Shown: positions 44,307-54,927 of the stretch, in pieces
Position numbering within the stretch: the first letter of the stretch is position 1
Layout: each line of letters begins with the position of its first letter
Assembly: GCA_024734495.1 (NCBI GenBank)
Contig: JALMQS010000828.1
Location: 3,893,101 to 3,957,100 of the forward strand
From: Forficula auricularia
Lineage: Eukaryota; Arthropoda; Insecta; Dermaptera; Forficulidae
Direction of reading: 5' to 3'
Length of the DNA: 64,000 bases
Position numbers and translations under genes: made by a program
Notes under the pieces: model-generated
The model's database searches: none
Told to the model about the DNA's origin: nothing
The model's input: the letters and a program-made list of their open reading frames with translations, nothing else

Positions 44307-44970
44307 TTCATATAAATGTCTTGTTTAAGAAAATGAAAAAATATTACTTGACACCTCTTAATCTTATTAAAATCACTCTTTTGGAAATTCATACCCTTAG
44401 AGCCGTTTTGTTTAATTAGGTTAAACTTGAATAGTTAGAGTTGAAGTTTTGCATAAAATATATATTTTTATACTGAATTGATAGGAAGGCAGCCCAAACT
44501 ACAAAATTTCAAATTTAACAGTTTATTTAGAAAGCTTTTCAAAACCGACGTTTTGGAGAATCTTAGAAGCACTGCTACAGGAGCGAGAAGGAGTTTTCTT
44601 CCTTGACTCTTTTAAATTCTGAATTTGAAGAGACGATACTCTGAAACGTTGGTTTTGAAAAAGAATGAGAATGACTTTCTAATAAATTGTTTTATTAGGA
44701 ATTTTGTTCTTTTCACTATTCTTGGCTTCCTAACAAATCATCATCAGATTTCACCAGTGCATTATCCATAAAGAATTCTGATAATGTATATTTTTCATAT
44801 AAATGTCTTGTTTAAGAAAATGAAAAAATAATTTTATAACATTTCCTAATCTTTATACATAGAGGTATTTCCCTGATTTTGAAAGTCATTCTCTTAGGCT
44901 CCGGTCGGTTTGGTTGTTCTCCTTTAAACTTGAGTAGAAATTAATTAGCAAACCCAAAGTTAAAATCTTG
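44307..44970. repeat. Direct repeats flanking a Penelope-like inverted segment
   Basis: A 38-base block (ttcatataaatgtcttgttt...gaaaatgaaaaaata) occurs at about 44307 and 44788, each followed by diverged but similar sequence. Between them, aaaaccgacgttttggagaa (44543) and gagacgatactctgaaacgttggttt (44630) form an inverted pair with a gaaacgtt core like the hammerhead-like motifs elsewhere. Confidence 0.5.
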
Positions 44971-45913
44971 AGTAGAACAAACCTAATTTTTAGAATAGTT
45001 TAAAAAGTAAAAATGGAGTCCTATTGCCGCTAGAATATCTTTCTCCTCTCTGTCTTTCATAGCTCATAGAATAACTAAATATGATAAAAACTTAAATTTA
45101 GAAGTCATTTGTATTTATTTTAAAACATCGTATTAAAATTTAAATCGAATTATTATTTTAGGGACTGGTTGGGTATTATTCGGGGTCAAAAATAAAAAAT
45201 AAAAAATATTGGCTTTTCATAAAGTGTGAGGTATCCCTTTATTTCCTTTATCTCTTTAAGTAGTATTAGTTTTAAAGTTTGAAGGTGTGAGAGAGCTTCT
45301 AACTCTAAGATGTTTTTAGGTGATTTTTGTAGATATCGGCTTAACTTAAAAATTTCTAGAAATTCACTCATTCACTTTTGATCAACCACAAATAAGAAGG
45401 CATTCAATATCTTAAGTATTTTAGGAGTTATAAGGTTCAGAACTTTGGTATGAGGCCCGAATCGCCCTTGGCTAGTTTATTCTTTTGTTTTAGAGAGAAA
45501 TATAATAGTCATTTTGGGAGTTAAATCAGCTAACTTTCAGAAAGCTAGAGGCGAAAAACCTCCAAATATTGACATTTAAGACCAAGTTAACCTCCAGCCA
45601 AGTTTAATCGATATGATAAAAATTATCATTTTTTGCTTATCTTTTTTAGAAATGGCTATAAGAAATGTTTTGATTAATTATTTTTCCTGACCGTCTGAAT
45701 TCCGATATCTATGGTAACTCATGTACACAGGATATCGTAGAAATCTTATTTTGGTGCCAGTAAGTCTTTATTCACAAAAGAATTAGATTAGATAGATATT
45801 AGACATGCATCTATAATGTTCTCATCAAAAATGGTAAAATCAGAAAAAAATGAATCTTTATTTGAGGAGTTCTTGAACTATTGTAGCTCATAAGGTGAAT
45901 AATGTATTAATAT
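44971..45913. other. Non-genic stretch
   Basis: A 61-codon reverse-strand frame at 45186-45371 (MSEFLEIFKLSRYL start) looks amphipathic but matches nothing known. No other feature. Confidence 0.35.
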
Positions 45914-46062
45914 CAGTGGTTAAAATCCCAAATTTAGCACTACCGGAACGTTGAAATTTCGGGGGATCTGGAGGTCGTCCCCCGGAAAATTTTAGAAATA
46001 TATGTTTCCAAAACTACTGCCGGAACGTTGTTCTGGCGCGTTCCTGCACCATGACACCACTG
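45914..46062. mobile_element. hAT-type MITE, 149 bp, perfect 8-bp TSD
   Basis: Starts cagtggttaaaatccc and ends catgacaccactg, flanked by identical attaatat at 45906-45913 and 46063-46070. The interior holds cggaacgttg twice. No coding. Confidence 0.85.
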
Positions 46063-46814
46063 ATTAATATAGTATAACGAATTTTGCTGAGAGGGTAAAT
46101 TTTTCTTCAAATATTCTCTTATTAAATAAGGATCTATGAAATATCAATTTCTTTCAAAATATTATTTATTATTATTTTTTACTGTATTGTTTTCTTAGGA
46201 TAGAAAATGAGTGTTAAATTCTTTTTATTCTCCTTTCTCCCAGACGTCTTCTCTTTACCCCTCGGTTGACTAAACAAAGCTATCAGAGGTAATCCAATTA
46301 GAGATAAAACCATTCATTCGATGATGGAATTATGAAACCCACTCAAATTTCACTCGCTTTATTTTTACGAGTTCTATTCACCCCACCCACCACTACGACT
46401 ACTAGTACTACGGCTACGCTCTTTTTCTCTTTAACCATGACAACCGATGAACAGAAAAGGGGTGTGTGTGCCTTTTCTTATGTCTATATCTACTTGATCC
46501 GGTAATGACATTTACTTTGAAGAAGTAGAGAGCCCTGAGATCTTTTAAGAACAAGAGCGATGCATGTCCATATAGTTCTCCAAGTTAATAAAAAAAATAC
46601 TTATCAATTAAAAGAAAAATTGATTTTTTTAATCAAGTTTTACTCTAACTCTAGTATATGATTGTAAACAAAAAGCTTAAGACTAATCCGAAATCAGATT
46701 TCAAATTTCGACTTAGAGTTCAGATTTGAAAGTTTTTTTTGAAGGTTATTAGTACATTTATGCTAACTCATTGACTTGTTTTATATATGTTTCTCTTTCA
46801 TGCTATATAATTTA
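46063..46814. other. Non-genic stretch
   Basis: No coding, RNA or repeat terminus recognised. Confidence 0.4.
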
Positions 46815-47475
46815 TATTACTTTACCATAAAGGGTATGTTAAGTATTGTAATCGTGCATGAAAAAAGTGTTTTTTTGTTCGTTTTTTTGAAATATCTCAA
46901 AAATGTCTTAAATTATTTTGATTAAAAAAATTGAGCGAAACCATGGAATTTCGATCTACAAAAAAGCCCTAATAAGTGAATATCGAAAAAATTATATTTT
47001 TCGAGATAATAACTGTTTTGCAAAATGTTTGTTAGTCTATGCGTTACTAAATTTTTGTGGACGAGCTAGCTCAAAAACCAAAGTGAATATCAAAACCAAA
47101 TTTCACATGTGGTTTTGGTGCATTGAGATTAAGAGCTGATTAGATTGTGGGGGTTGTAGGGTCAAAAATGAAAATCTTGACACTTGTACCAAACTTAATC
47201 ATATTTTCTATACATAATCAGTGGGCCCCAGATAACTAAAAATGCAAAAACTAACCGCCCCCAATTGGAGGGGATGAAATTCTTGGCTCTTGTACCAAAC
47301 TCAACCAAATTTTGTATACATAATCATTGGACCCCAGTAGTCTAAAAATACAAAAACTAACCCCCCTACATGATTATAGATGATTTTATTAAATATTAAA
47401 TATAAAAGAGAGGCCAGGGTGTATGGTAAAGTCATGTGAATGGCCACATCAGAAACGTGCCAATTTATTTGAATT
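46815..47475 (-). mobile_element. Helentron-like element (HINE family 1), reverse copy
   Basis: Reverse complement of the element at 18155-18955. The hairpin end (ttaccataaagggtatg, 46820) is at the left and the subterminal partner (gtgtatggtaaagt, near 47419) at the right. The gggtcaaaaatgaaaatctt / caaactcaaccaaatt module appears twice (47160-47205 and 47280-47320). The ORF at 46918-47139 is incidental. Confidence 0.6.
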
Positions 47476-47479
47476 GATA

Positions 47480-47810
47480 TCATTAAAAAAAATATTGTTA
47501 GAGTTCATGGCTGATGATGAAACTGTACTAGATGAAGAAGGAGGTATCAGCCAAAGATGGAATCACTGGGTTCAATAAAACACCTTTAATAAAACGTTTC
47601 GGCCTGAATTTTATTTGGCCATCTTCAGTTGATTAGGAGTTATACACAAAATGTGGTAAACATATGTGATCGAACCAAGCCTTGTCAAAAATAAAAAATT
47701 TAGCTTCATGTAAATTTATAACGTGTCTGGACCCAAAAGTTTCAGAATGTTTTATTGAACCCAGTGATTCCATCTTTGGCTGATACCTCCTCCTTCATCT
47801 AGTTCATTAA
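47480..47810 (-). mobile_element. Hammerhead-bearing foldback family B, second copy
   Basis: Outside the palindrome the flank (gttagagttcatggctgatg...gaaactgta) matches, in reverse, the sequence after 23216, so the element extends beyond the arms. The minus-strand motif near 47600-47650 reads cctaatcaa, ctgaaga, t, ggcc, loop, ggcc, gaaacgtt, ttattaaagg. It is fully paired in stem II and mostly paired in stem I. The second arm is truncated. Confidence 0.65.
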
Positions 47811-48192
47811 AAAAAGTTATAATTAATTTCACACACATTTATATCCAATTCTCTTTGAAGAGAATTGAGTTAGATGACTTTATTGGTAACATTTGAATTC
47901 TTATTGAGGGTGAATTGAAAGTAAAATTTCTGAATTAGAAAGTTACTTAAGTTATAAATAACTTTCTAAATACCTACTTATGTATGGATGTATGGAACAA
48001 CATAACGAAAATGTCAAACCACTTTTGGGTTAAAGCTTATTTGGGCTTAGCCAATAATAGTATATTAAACTTGAGGTCTGTGAATTCTCGATGTTGAATA
48101 CAGAAAGAGAGGCAGAGTGGGATATCTGTGATAAATAAAGGGTCAAAAAACATCCAAAGAGGGTCTGATTAAACGTTAAAATTAGAGTAGAC

Positions 48193-48407
48193 CAGTGTTT
48201 CTCAATCTTTGTTGGTTGACAGCACATTAAAAATATCTGGAAACATTTGCGGCACACCTGAATAATATAAAAAAGTAAAAACGTAAAAGTTGTATGATAC
48301 CTACAAAAAAAATCAAGTAATTACAAATACTATTTCAAAGTTACAAAATCTATGTAATTTTAATTATTTGTCAAAAACTCTCTCGGCACACAGGTTGAAA
48401 AACACTG
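48193..48407. mobile_element. hAT-type MITE, 215 bp
   Basis: Starts cagtgtttctcaatc and ends gttgaaaaacactg. Flanks gagtagac (48185-48192) and ttgtagac (48408-48415) match at six of eight bases, consistent with an old 8-bp duplication. Inner blocks ggcacacctg and ggcacacagg resemble other hAT MITEs. Confidence 0.75.
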
Positions 48408-49565
48408 TTGTAGACAATGACGGGCTCAGGGGAGGAATCATGATTTCCCAAATCGTCTAGTTGACATATAATAAAAAATGTAAATCCATTATATTTAACC
48501 CCCACCCTCCTCCAAAAAAATTCTGGGTCCATGGGGCTGTCTTTTTCTGATCTCATGTTCGTATTCAAACATCTTTCATTATACCATTCTCATGGGTTAT
48601 GGATTATCAAAGTAAAAAGGCGCAAATCAACCCATTCTCGGTCTTTACACTTTTTGAAACATTATAAACATTGACTGTAAACACTCGCGAAGAATTTAAC
48701 CAATCGTATAGACGTGATTGAATAATGTTTTGGAAAAATAAATAATGTTAACTTCTGAATTCCTTCCTATGTGAGTAATTTTAGAAGTTCAATAGATATA
48801 TCATTAGGCCTAGATAGCTTATCGCCCTTGACTTTTTGGAATGCTGCACTCACCTTTGATATTAGTACGCCTGGATCATTAGTGATTCTTTAGAATTTAA
48901 TTTCGTGTCACAATTTATATAAAAAAGATGTTCAAATCTGAGGATGTACTTTTTCCATATTACATACTTGGGTAGAGGAATAATTAAAAATATCTAAAAT
49001 CTAAGACTATGTTTTGTGAATACCCCCAGACTAGATATTGATGGAATGTAATGGAAAAATACTGGTTCGTAAGCAGATAAAGTTTCTGAATTACTGTTCT
49101 ATAATATAATAATTATTTTTGCCAAAATTTGAATGAGTTTTGTAAATTATATGACTGTCACTTATAAAGTAATTAAAACTTTGTTTCAAATTTTGTTAAC
49201 TTGCTCTTTATTGGGATTAATTTGTTATTGTTTAATTAACACTTCCAATTATGGTAAGGTTATTTGATATCTTAAAGAAAAAAACACTGTTGCTTTGTAA
49301 TCAAATTAAAATAACAAAAATGAAATTTTATCTTATTTCTTTAAAAATGTGATTAAAGATAAAAAAAATTGTTTAAAATATAATGAGATTCACAATTACT
49401 GTCAGAAACTTTGCCTGGGTGTGCGATGAGTGTCAGGAAATCAAAGAGACTAAATAATCTCACAGCTTATCAAAATACTTTTACGTTTAGTTAAATCTTC
49501 GATGACAAAGATTTTCCAAAAACAATATGTTTTCCGAAAAGAATTAATTCAGTACTAAGGCAAGA
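48408..49565. other. Non-genic AT-rich stretch
   Basis: A reverse-strand frame at 48371-48568 overlaps the MITE edge and is incidental. No other feature recognised. Confidence 0.45.
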
Positions 49566-50660
49566 AAAATAAACTGCAACGGATCGTTGCTAAACTTTAT
49601 CCAAATTCATTTGAAATATTTAATATGTTTATTCCTTTATTATTAATCAGATATCACTTGTGATTTGCAGTTCATGTTGACTTTAATTCAAAAATAATGA
49701 TCGATTCTAATTTAATAGTCGAGGAATAACCATTGTACATTGGATTTTTGACGTTTCGATTATTATTGGTAACCATTGCTGAAGACATGGAGGAATCGAC
49801 TTAAAATCAAAAATAACGAACGATTCTTATCTATTACTAGATGAATAACCTTATTGCATTCCATATTTGATATTTTGACTATTAATGGCAACCTCTACTG
49901 AAAACGTGGAAGAATCGACTTAAAATCAAAAAGAATAAATTCTTTTATGGCAAACAACTCAAGCTTATAAAATTACCTCCTAAATATTTAGCATTTCACA
50001 GAGAGAAGCCTATCCATTCTTCCTTAAGTTTGGTTTAATGAGCTATATTAAAACGATCAAATGAATAAATTTTAAAGAATTTAAAAAATTAAAAAAAGTA
50101 CTCTCTTACTCTAGAGTAAAGTACTTTAAAATATAATTTTACTAAAAACTTTATTTAACCTTTTTTGTGGTCCCCAAGGTACTTAATTAGGATATTAAAT
50201 TTCATCAAAATTGGTTAAGTGATTTTCAAGATATTTAGAAAAAAACTAAAAAAGTACCGAAATAAAGTACTAATGTTTGTCGACCGATATGTACCAAAAA
50301 CTAATCAGCGCTTCATTTTGTTAAAAGAATGCTAGTTTTTCAATTTCATTTCAATCGGTGTAACGGTGTGGAAAAAATCGTGGGCCAAAAAAACGATAAC
50401 ATACATCCATCCATACATACATCCATCCATCCGCACGCACTAAATGAAAAAATGGCACTTTTTGGCCTCTCGACGAGTCCCCATGTAATTTTTGGCAAAT
50501 CCCTCACGTGCTAAAATTCAACCTAATTGAATAGTACAATTTGTGACTATAATTGAGTCCATGGGTTCCGTAGTCTTTACCTGAGGACCCTTTGAAGCCA
50601 CGCTTGCCCCGAGAGCGATTACAATACTTTACCCATGCTTTGCATTGGATAAAGTAAAAA
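49566..50660 (+). mobile_element. Helentron-like element (HINE family 2), copy A
   Basis: The 5' part has actttatccaa near 49594, and the 3' end has the exact inverse ttggataaagt inside a stem-loop (tttacccatgc...gcattggataaa), followed by aaaaa. A (catc)n microsatellite lies at 50404-50432. About two satellite-like units occupy 49690-49950. This is the subterminal inverted repeat, internal repeat and 3' hairpin layout of HINE/DINE-1 elements. A second copy follows directly at 50703. ORF 50329-50514 is incidental. Confidence 0.65.
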
Positions 50661-50824
50661 TTATAATGAAGCGAAAAGGTGAAATCGTGACCTTTTTGTA
50701 AAAAAAATAAACTGCAACGGATCGTTGCTAAACTTTATCCAAATTCATTTGAAATATTAATATGTTTGTTCCTTTATTATTAATCAGATATCACTTGCAA
50801 TTTGTAGTTCATATTGAAATTAAA

Positions 50825-51600
50825 TCAAAAATAATTCTCATTTAAGAGTCGAGGAATAACCATTCTACATTGGATTTTTAACGTTTCGGTTTTTATTGGT
50901 AACCATTGCTGAAGACATAGAGGAATCGACTTAAAATCAAAAATAGCCATCGATTCTCATCTAATACTTGAGGAATAACAATTCTACATTAGGTTTTTTG
51001 ACGTTTCGATTATTATTGGTAACCATTGCTGAAGACATGGAGGAAACGACTTAAAATCAAAAATAACGATCGATTCTTATCTAATACTAGAGGAATAACC
51101 TTATTGAATTCCATTTTTGATGTTTTGATTATTAATGGAAACCTCTACTGAAAATGTAGAAGAATCAGACTTAAATCAAAAGACTAAATTCTTTTATGGC
51201 AAACAACTCAAGCTTGAGTTGTTTACCAAAAAAGAATTTAGTCTTTTTGATTTTAAGTCGATTCTTCTACATTTTCAGTAGAGGTTTCCATTAATAGTCA
51301 AAACATCAAAAATGGAATTCAATAAGGTTATTCCTCTAGTATTAGATAAGAATCGATCGTTATTTTTTATTTTAAGTCGATTCCTCCATGTCTTCAGCAA
51401 TGGTTACCAATAATAATCGAAACGTCAAAAACCTAATGTAGAATTGTTATTCCTCAAGTATTAGATGAGAATCAATCGCTATTTTTGATTTTAAGTCGAT
51501 TCCTCTATGTCTTCAGCAATGGTTACCAATAAAAACCGAAACGTCAAAAATCCAATATAGAATGATTATTCCTCAAGTACTAGATGAGAATCAATCGCTA
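50825..51600. repeat. Inverted centre of the satellite block
   Basis: Sequence left of ctcaagcttgag (51208-51219) is in forward orientation. To the right the same units run in reverse for at least 350 bases (e.g. ttggtaaccattgctgaaga at left, tcttcagcaatggttaccaa at right). The result is a long palindrome inside the element. Confidence 0.85.
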
Positions 51601-52345
51601 TTTTTGGTTTAAAGTTGATTTCTCTATGTCTTCAGGAATGGTTACTAATAAAAACCGAAACGTCAAAAATCCAATATAGAATGGATATTTCTCAAGTATT
51701 AGATGAGAATCAATCGCTATTTTTGATTTTAAGTCGATTCCTCCATGTCTTCAGCAATGGTTACTAATAAAAACCGAAACGTCAAAAATCCAATATAGAA
51801 TGATTATTCCTCAAGTACTAGATGAGAATCAATCGCTATTTTTGGTTTAAAGTCGATTTCTCTATGTCTTCAGCAATGGTTACTAATAAAAACCGAAACG
51901 TCAAAAATCCAATATAGAATGATTATTCCTCAAGTACTAGATGAGAATCAATCGCTATTTTTGGTTTAAAGTCGATTTCTCTATGTCTTCAGCAATGGTT
52001 ACTAATAAAAACCGAAACGTCAAAAATCCAATATAGAATGATTATTCCTCAAGAACTAGATGAGAATCAATCGCTATTTTTGGTTTAAAGTCGATTTCTC
52101 TATGTCTTCAACAATGGTTACTAATAAAAACCGAAACGTCAAAAATCCAATATAGAATGATTATTCCTCAAGAACTAGATGAGAATCAATCGCTATTTTT
52201 GGTTTAAAATCGATTTCTCTATGTCTTCAGCAATGGTTACTAATAAAAGCCGAAACGTCAAAAATCCAATATAGAATGATTATTCCTCAAGTACTAGATG
52301 AGAATCAATCGCTATTTTTGGTTTAAAATCGATTTCTCTGTCTTC
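51240..52345. repeat. Tandem array with exact 119-bp period
   Basis: The marker cgaaacgtcaaaa (or close) starts at 51418, 51537, 51656, 51775, 51894, 52013, 52132 and 52251, every interval exactly 119. Units share attattcctcaagtactaga, gagaatcaatcgctattttt and tctatgtcttcagcaatggt. Later units are more alike than the first ones. Related single units occur at 33275-33490, 49690-49950 and 62860-62945. Confidence 0.95.
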
Positions 52346-53142
52346 AGCAAAGGTAACGGATAAGAAAACAACGCAGTTGCTATGGTTACTCATAAAAATT
52401 CCTCCCAAATTTTTAGCATTTCACAGAGAGAAGCCTATCCATTCTTACTTAAGTTAGGTTAAATGAGCTATATTAAAACGATCAAATGAATAAATTTAAA
52501 ATTTTTTTTAAAAGTACTATCTTACTTTAGAGTAAAGTACTTTAAAATATAATTTTACTAAAAACTTTATTTAACCTTTTTTGTGGTCCCCAAGGTACTT
52601 AATTAGGATATTAAATTTCATCAAAATTGGTTAAGTCATTTTCAAAATATTTAGAAAAAATAAAAAGTACCGAAATAAAGTACTAATGTTTGTGGGCCGA
52701 TATGTACCAAAAACTAATCAGCGCTTCATTTTGTTAAACTAATGGTAGGTTTTCAATTTCATTTCAATCGGTGCAACGGTGTGGAAAAAATCGTGGGCCA
52801 AAAAGCGATAACATACATACATACATCCATCCATACATCCATCCATACGCACGCACTAAATGAAAAAATCGCCCTTTTTGGCCTCTCGACGAGACCCCAT
52901 GTAATTTTTGACAAAACCGTCACGTGTTAAAATTCAACCTATATGAATACTACAATTTGTGACTTTAATTGAATCCATGGGTTCCGTAGTCTTTACCTGA
53001 GGACCCTTTGAAGCCACGCTTGCCCCGAGAGCGATTACAATACTTTACCCATGCTTTGCATTGGATAAAGTAAAAATGGGGGAGGGAGGTTCGATGCTTT
53101 AAAAGTGTGTGTTAAAAAACAATGCCAGAAAAATAATTAAAA

Positions 53143-53330
53143 GACTTCAAAAAAAGGAGGAGGTTCTCAATTCGTCAGAATCTTTTTTTTATATATGAAT
53201 GTTCATCGATAATTTGTTACCACATAGACCGATTTTAATAATTGTTTTTTATTGAAAAGGGGGTACCTTAGGGTGGTCCCATATTAATTTGGTCAAGTTC
53301 TGATATGATCAATAGCAAAATAACGGAAAT
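53143..53330 (+). repeat. Dispersed repeat starting acttcaaaaaaaggaggagg
   Basis: Ordered blocks (ggaggaggttctcaattcg; tgttcatcgata; accgattttaataattg; aatttggtcaagttctga) match the reverse complement of 20055-20245. I recall very similar repeats in many arthropod genomes. Non-coding. Confidence 0.55.
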
Positions 53331-53349
53331 CTTCAATTCTTATGAGGAC

Positions 53350-53590
53350 ATAACGATACTCTTACGGCAAACTTTTTCATGTCACGGACCCCCGAAAAAA
53401 ACAATATATTTTAGTCTTCAAAATTTTTATTTCATATTTTATCACAAAGAGTAACTTACTTACAAATAGTTTTTAAAAATAAAATAAGAAAAATTATACA
53501 TAGCATGAAAAAGCATAAAAATGTTCATAAATAAATATTTGTACTTTCTACTGAAAATTTTAGCGGACCTCAGGTTGGGTAGCACTATTT
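53350..53590. mobile_element. Old hAT-type MITE
   Basis: The left end tactcttacggcaaactttttc...gtcacggaccccc and right end gcggacctcaggttgggtagcacta resemble hAT termini (cagtg...caaac...gtcacggacccc). No clear target duplication remains. Confidence 0.5.
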
Positions 53591-53807
53591 TAGGGCATCA
53601 GGATTTATTCTTTGTAGTGCATTTTATTTTATTTTTCGCTTTTTATTACGATATTTTATTTATGAAAAGACTTTAATTTATCTGGTCTTAATTTCTTTGA
53701 TATTAAATAAAGTAAAAAAAAATTCAAAATTTTCTTTACTTTATTTTAAAAATGTTTAACGAAAAAAATTAAAATGTTTCACCAAGAACCCACACCATTC
53801 TCCCTTA

Positions 53808-54080
53808 AGATCTTTGATATTAGTTGAAATATTTTTATATTGCATTTTCAGAGGTTCGTCCCCCAGGAGTTGAACCCAGATACTAACACACTGCTCAGGC
53901 ATGTTAGTTCGACCCTCAGGATAAAACACCTCTGACATGCAATTTATTAAAATTTACCAAAGTGCAGGGTCGAACTAACATAACCGGACAGTGTGTTAGT
54001 ACCTGGGTTCAACTCCTGGGGGGACGAACCCTCTGATAATGCAATATAAAGATATTTCAACTAATTTCAAAGAAATTAAG
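53808..54080. mobile_element. Head-to-head inverted pair of SINE copies
   Basis: The left arm 53808-53927 and right arm 53965-54080 are near-perfect reverse complements. Each contains the B-box ggttcaactcctgg, ctctgataatgcaatataaa and atatttcaactaa; the heads face each other across 38 bases. Same family as 7195-7310. This could be two insertions, or an inverted duplication. Confidence 0.7.
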
Positions 54081-54690
54081 ATCAGTAAATTAAATTATTT
54101 TCATAAATAATTAGGTTGTCACCGCGAGTTGTTTTTTGAAAAAATCCATCTTTTTTCAAAAAAAGATATTCATTCTCTGGTTTAATTAAATTATGATATT
54201 TAATTTGTTGGATTTAATTTTTTCAGAGTCGTTTTTTTTCTTTTAATACTAGAGGGACTTTTTAGATGTTAATTTTAATTCTTGACTTTATTTTTTTGAA
54301 GTCGTTTTTTAAATTACTTTTATTAGAATTAAAATCAAAAAATAATTGATTTATTATAATAATTTAGAATGTAGGGCAACCAGTAGCTAAGCTTTCTGTC
54401 TAGAAGAAAATATCAAGGGGTCCAAGGAGCGAAGCTAAAAACAAGTTTGTTACTGCTTACTGGTTATTTTATAAAATTATTATTAAATTTAAATATTTTA
54501 TTTAAACTACATAGTATTAAAAAGGCAAGTTAAAGACGGGCTCCGTCCATACTCTATTAAAGTTATATCAGATTATTAATTTTATTAAGATTTTTCATAA
54601 GCAATTAAAAGCGTTTTCTAATGTTTTTTGGAACGAAGTGAACTTATGGGACGCCTCGGGGTGGTACCCTAGTCTGTGAAAAGTGTCCGT
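54081..54690. other. Non-genic stretch with possible Helitron-like end
   Basis: gggacgcctcggggtggtaccctag at about 54648-54672 ends in a CTAG followed by t, preceded by GC-rich sequence, as a Helitron 3' end might. Support is weak. A (gtcgtttttt) motif repeats near 54230 and 54300. Confidence 0.3.
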
Positions 54691-54699
54691 AACGTTAAA

Positions 54700-54927
54700 T
54701 AAAAACAAGCGAGCCAATGCTCATGCGCGCGCATCCACTCAGCCACTCTGGGGGCGGGGCCTCTGGCTTGCGCTCTGGTCGGGAATCGATGCTGTTCGAT
54801 GTTGAATCTTTCGATTCAACAGGTATTATTTCATTACCCTCCTCTACCTCTCTGCTTCTATTTATCGAAATAATCCTCTTTAAAAATTTTATTAATTTAA
54901 TAGACAGAATAATAGAATTCAATAAAA
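54700..54927 (+). promoter_or_regulatory. GC-rich, CpG-containing candidate promoter
   Basis: 54715-54800 is sharply GC-richer than its surroundings, with a GC box (gggggcggggcc) and several CpG. The first ATG of the candidate gene follows at 54928. A TATA box is not obvious. Confidence 0.35.

Larger units (their letters stand above)
50703..53076 (+). mobile_element. Helentron-like element (HINE family 2), copy B, expanded
   Basis: Same ends and order as copy A in the same orientation: aaactgcaacggatcgttgc start, actttatccaa, satellite block, gtacc-gaaataaagtactaa, ctaatcag module, (catc)n, and gattacaatactttaccc hairpin end. It is about 1.3 kb longer because of an inverted, amplified internal array. 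Confidence 0.65.

Noticed and set aside
51000..52340. A CRISPR-like array
   Set aside because: The regular 119-bp period is due to tandem repeats without unique spacers, and the DNA is eukaryotic.
50825..52345. Hammerhead ribozyme in the 119-bp unit
   Set aside because: It contains cttcagc and cgaaacgtc, but ctgaaga and gaaac lie on opposite strands, so the hammerhead order is not met.
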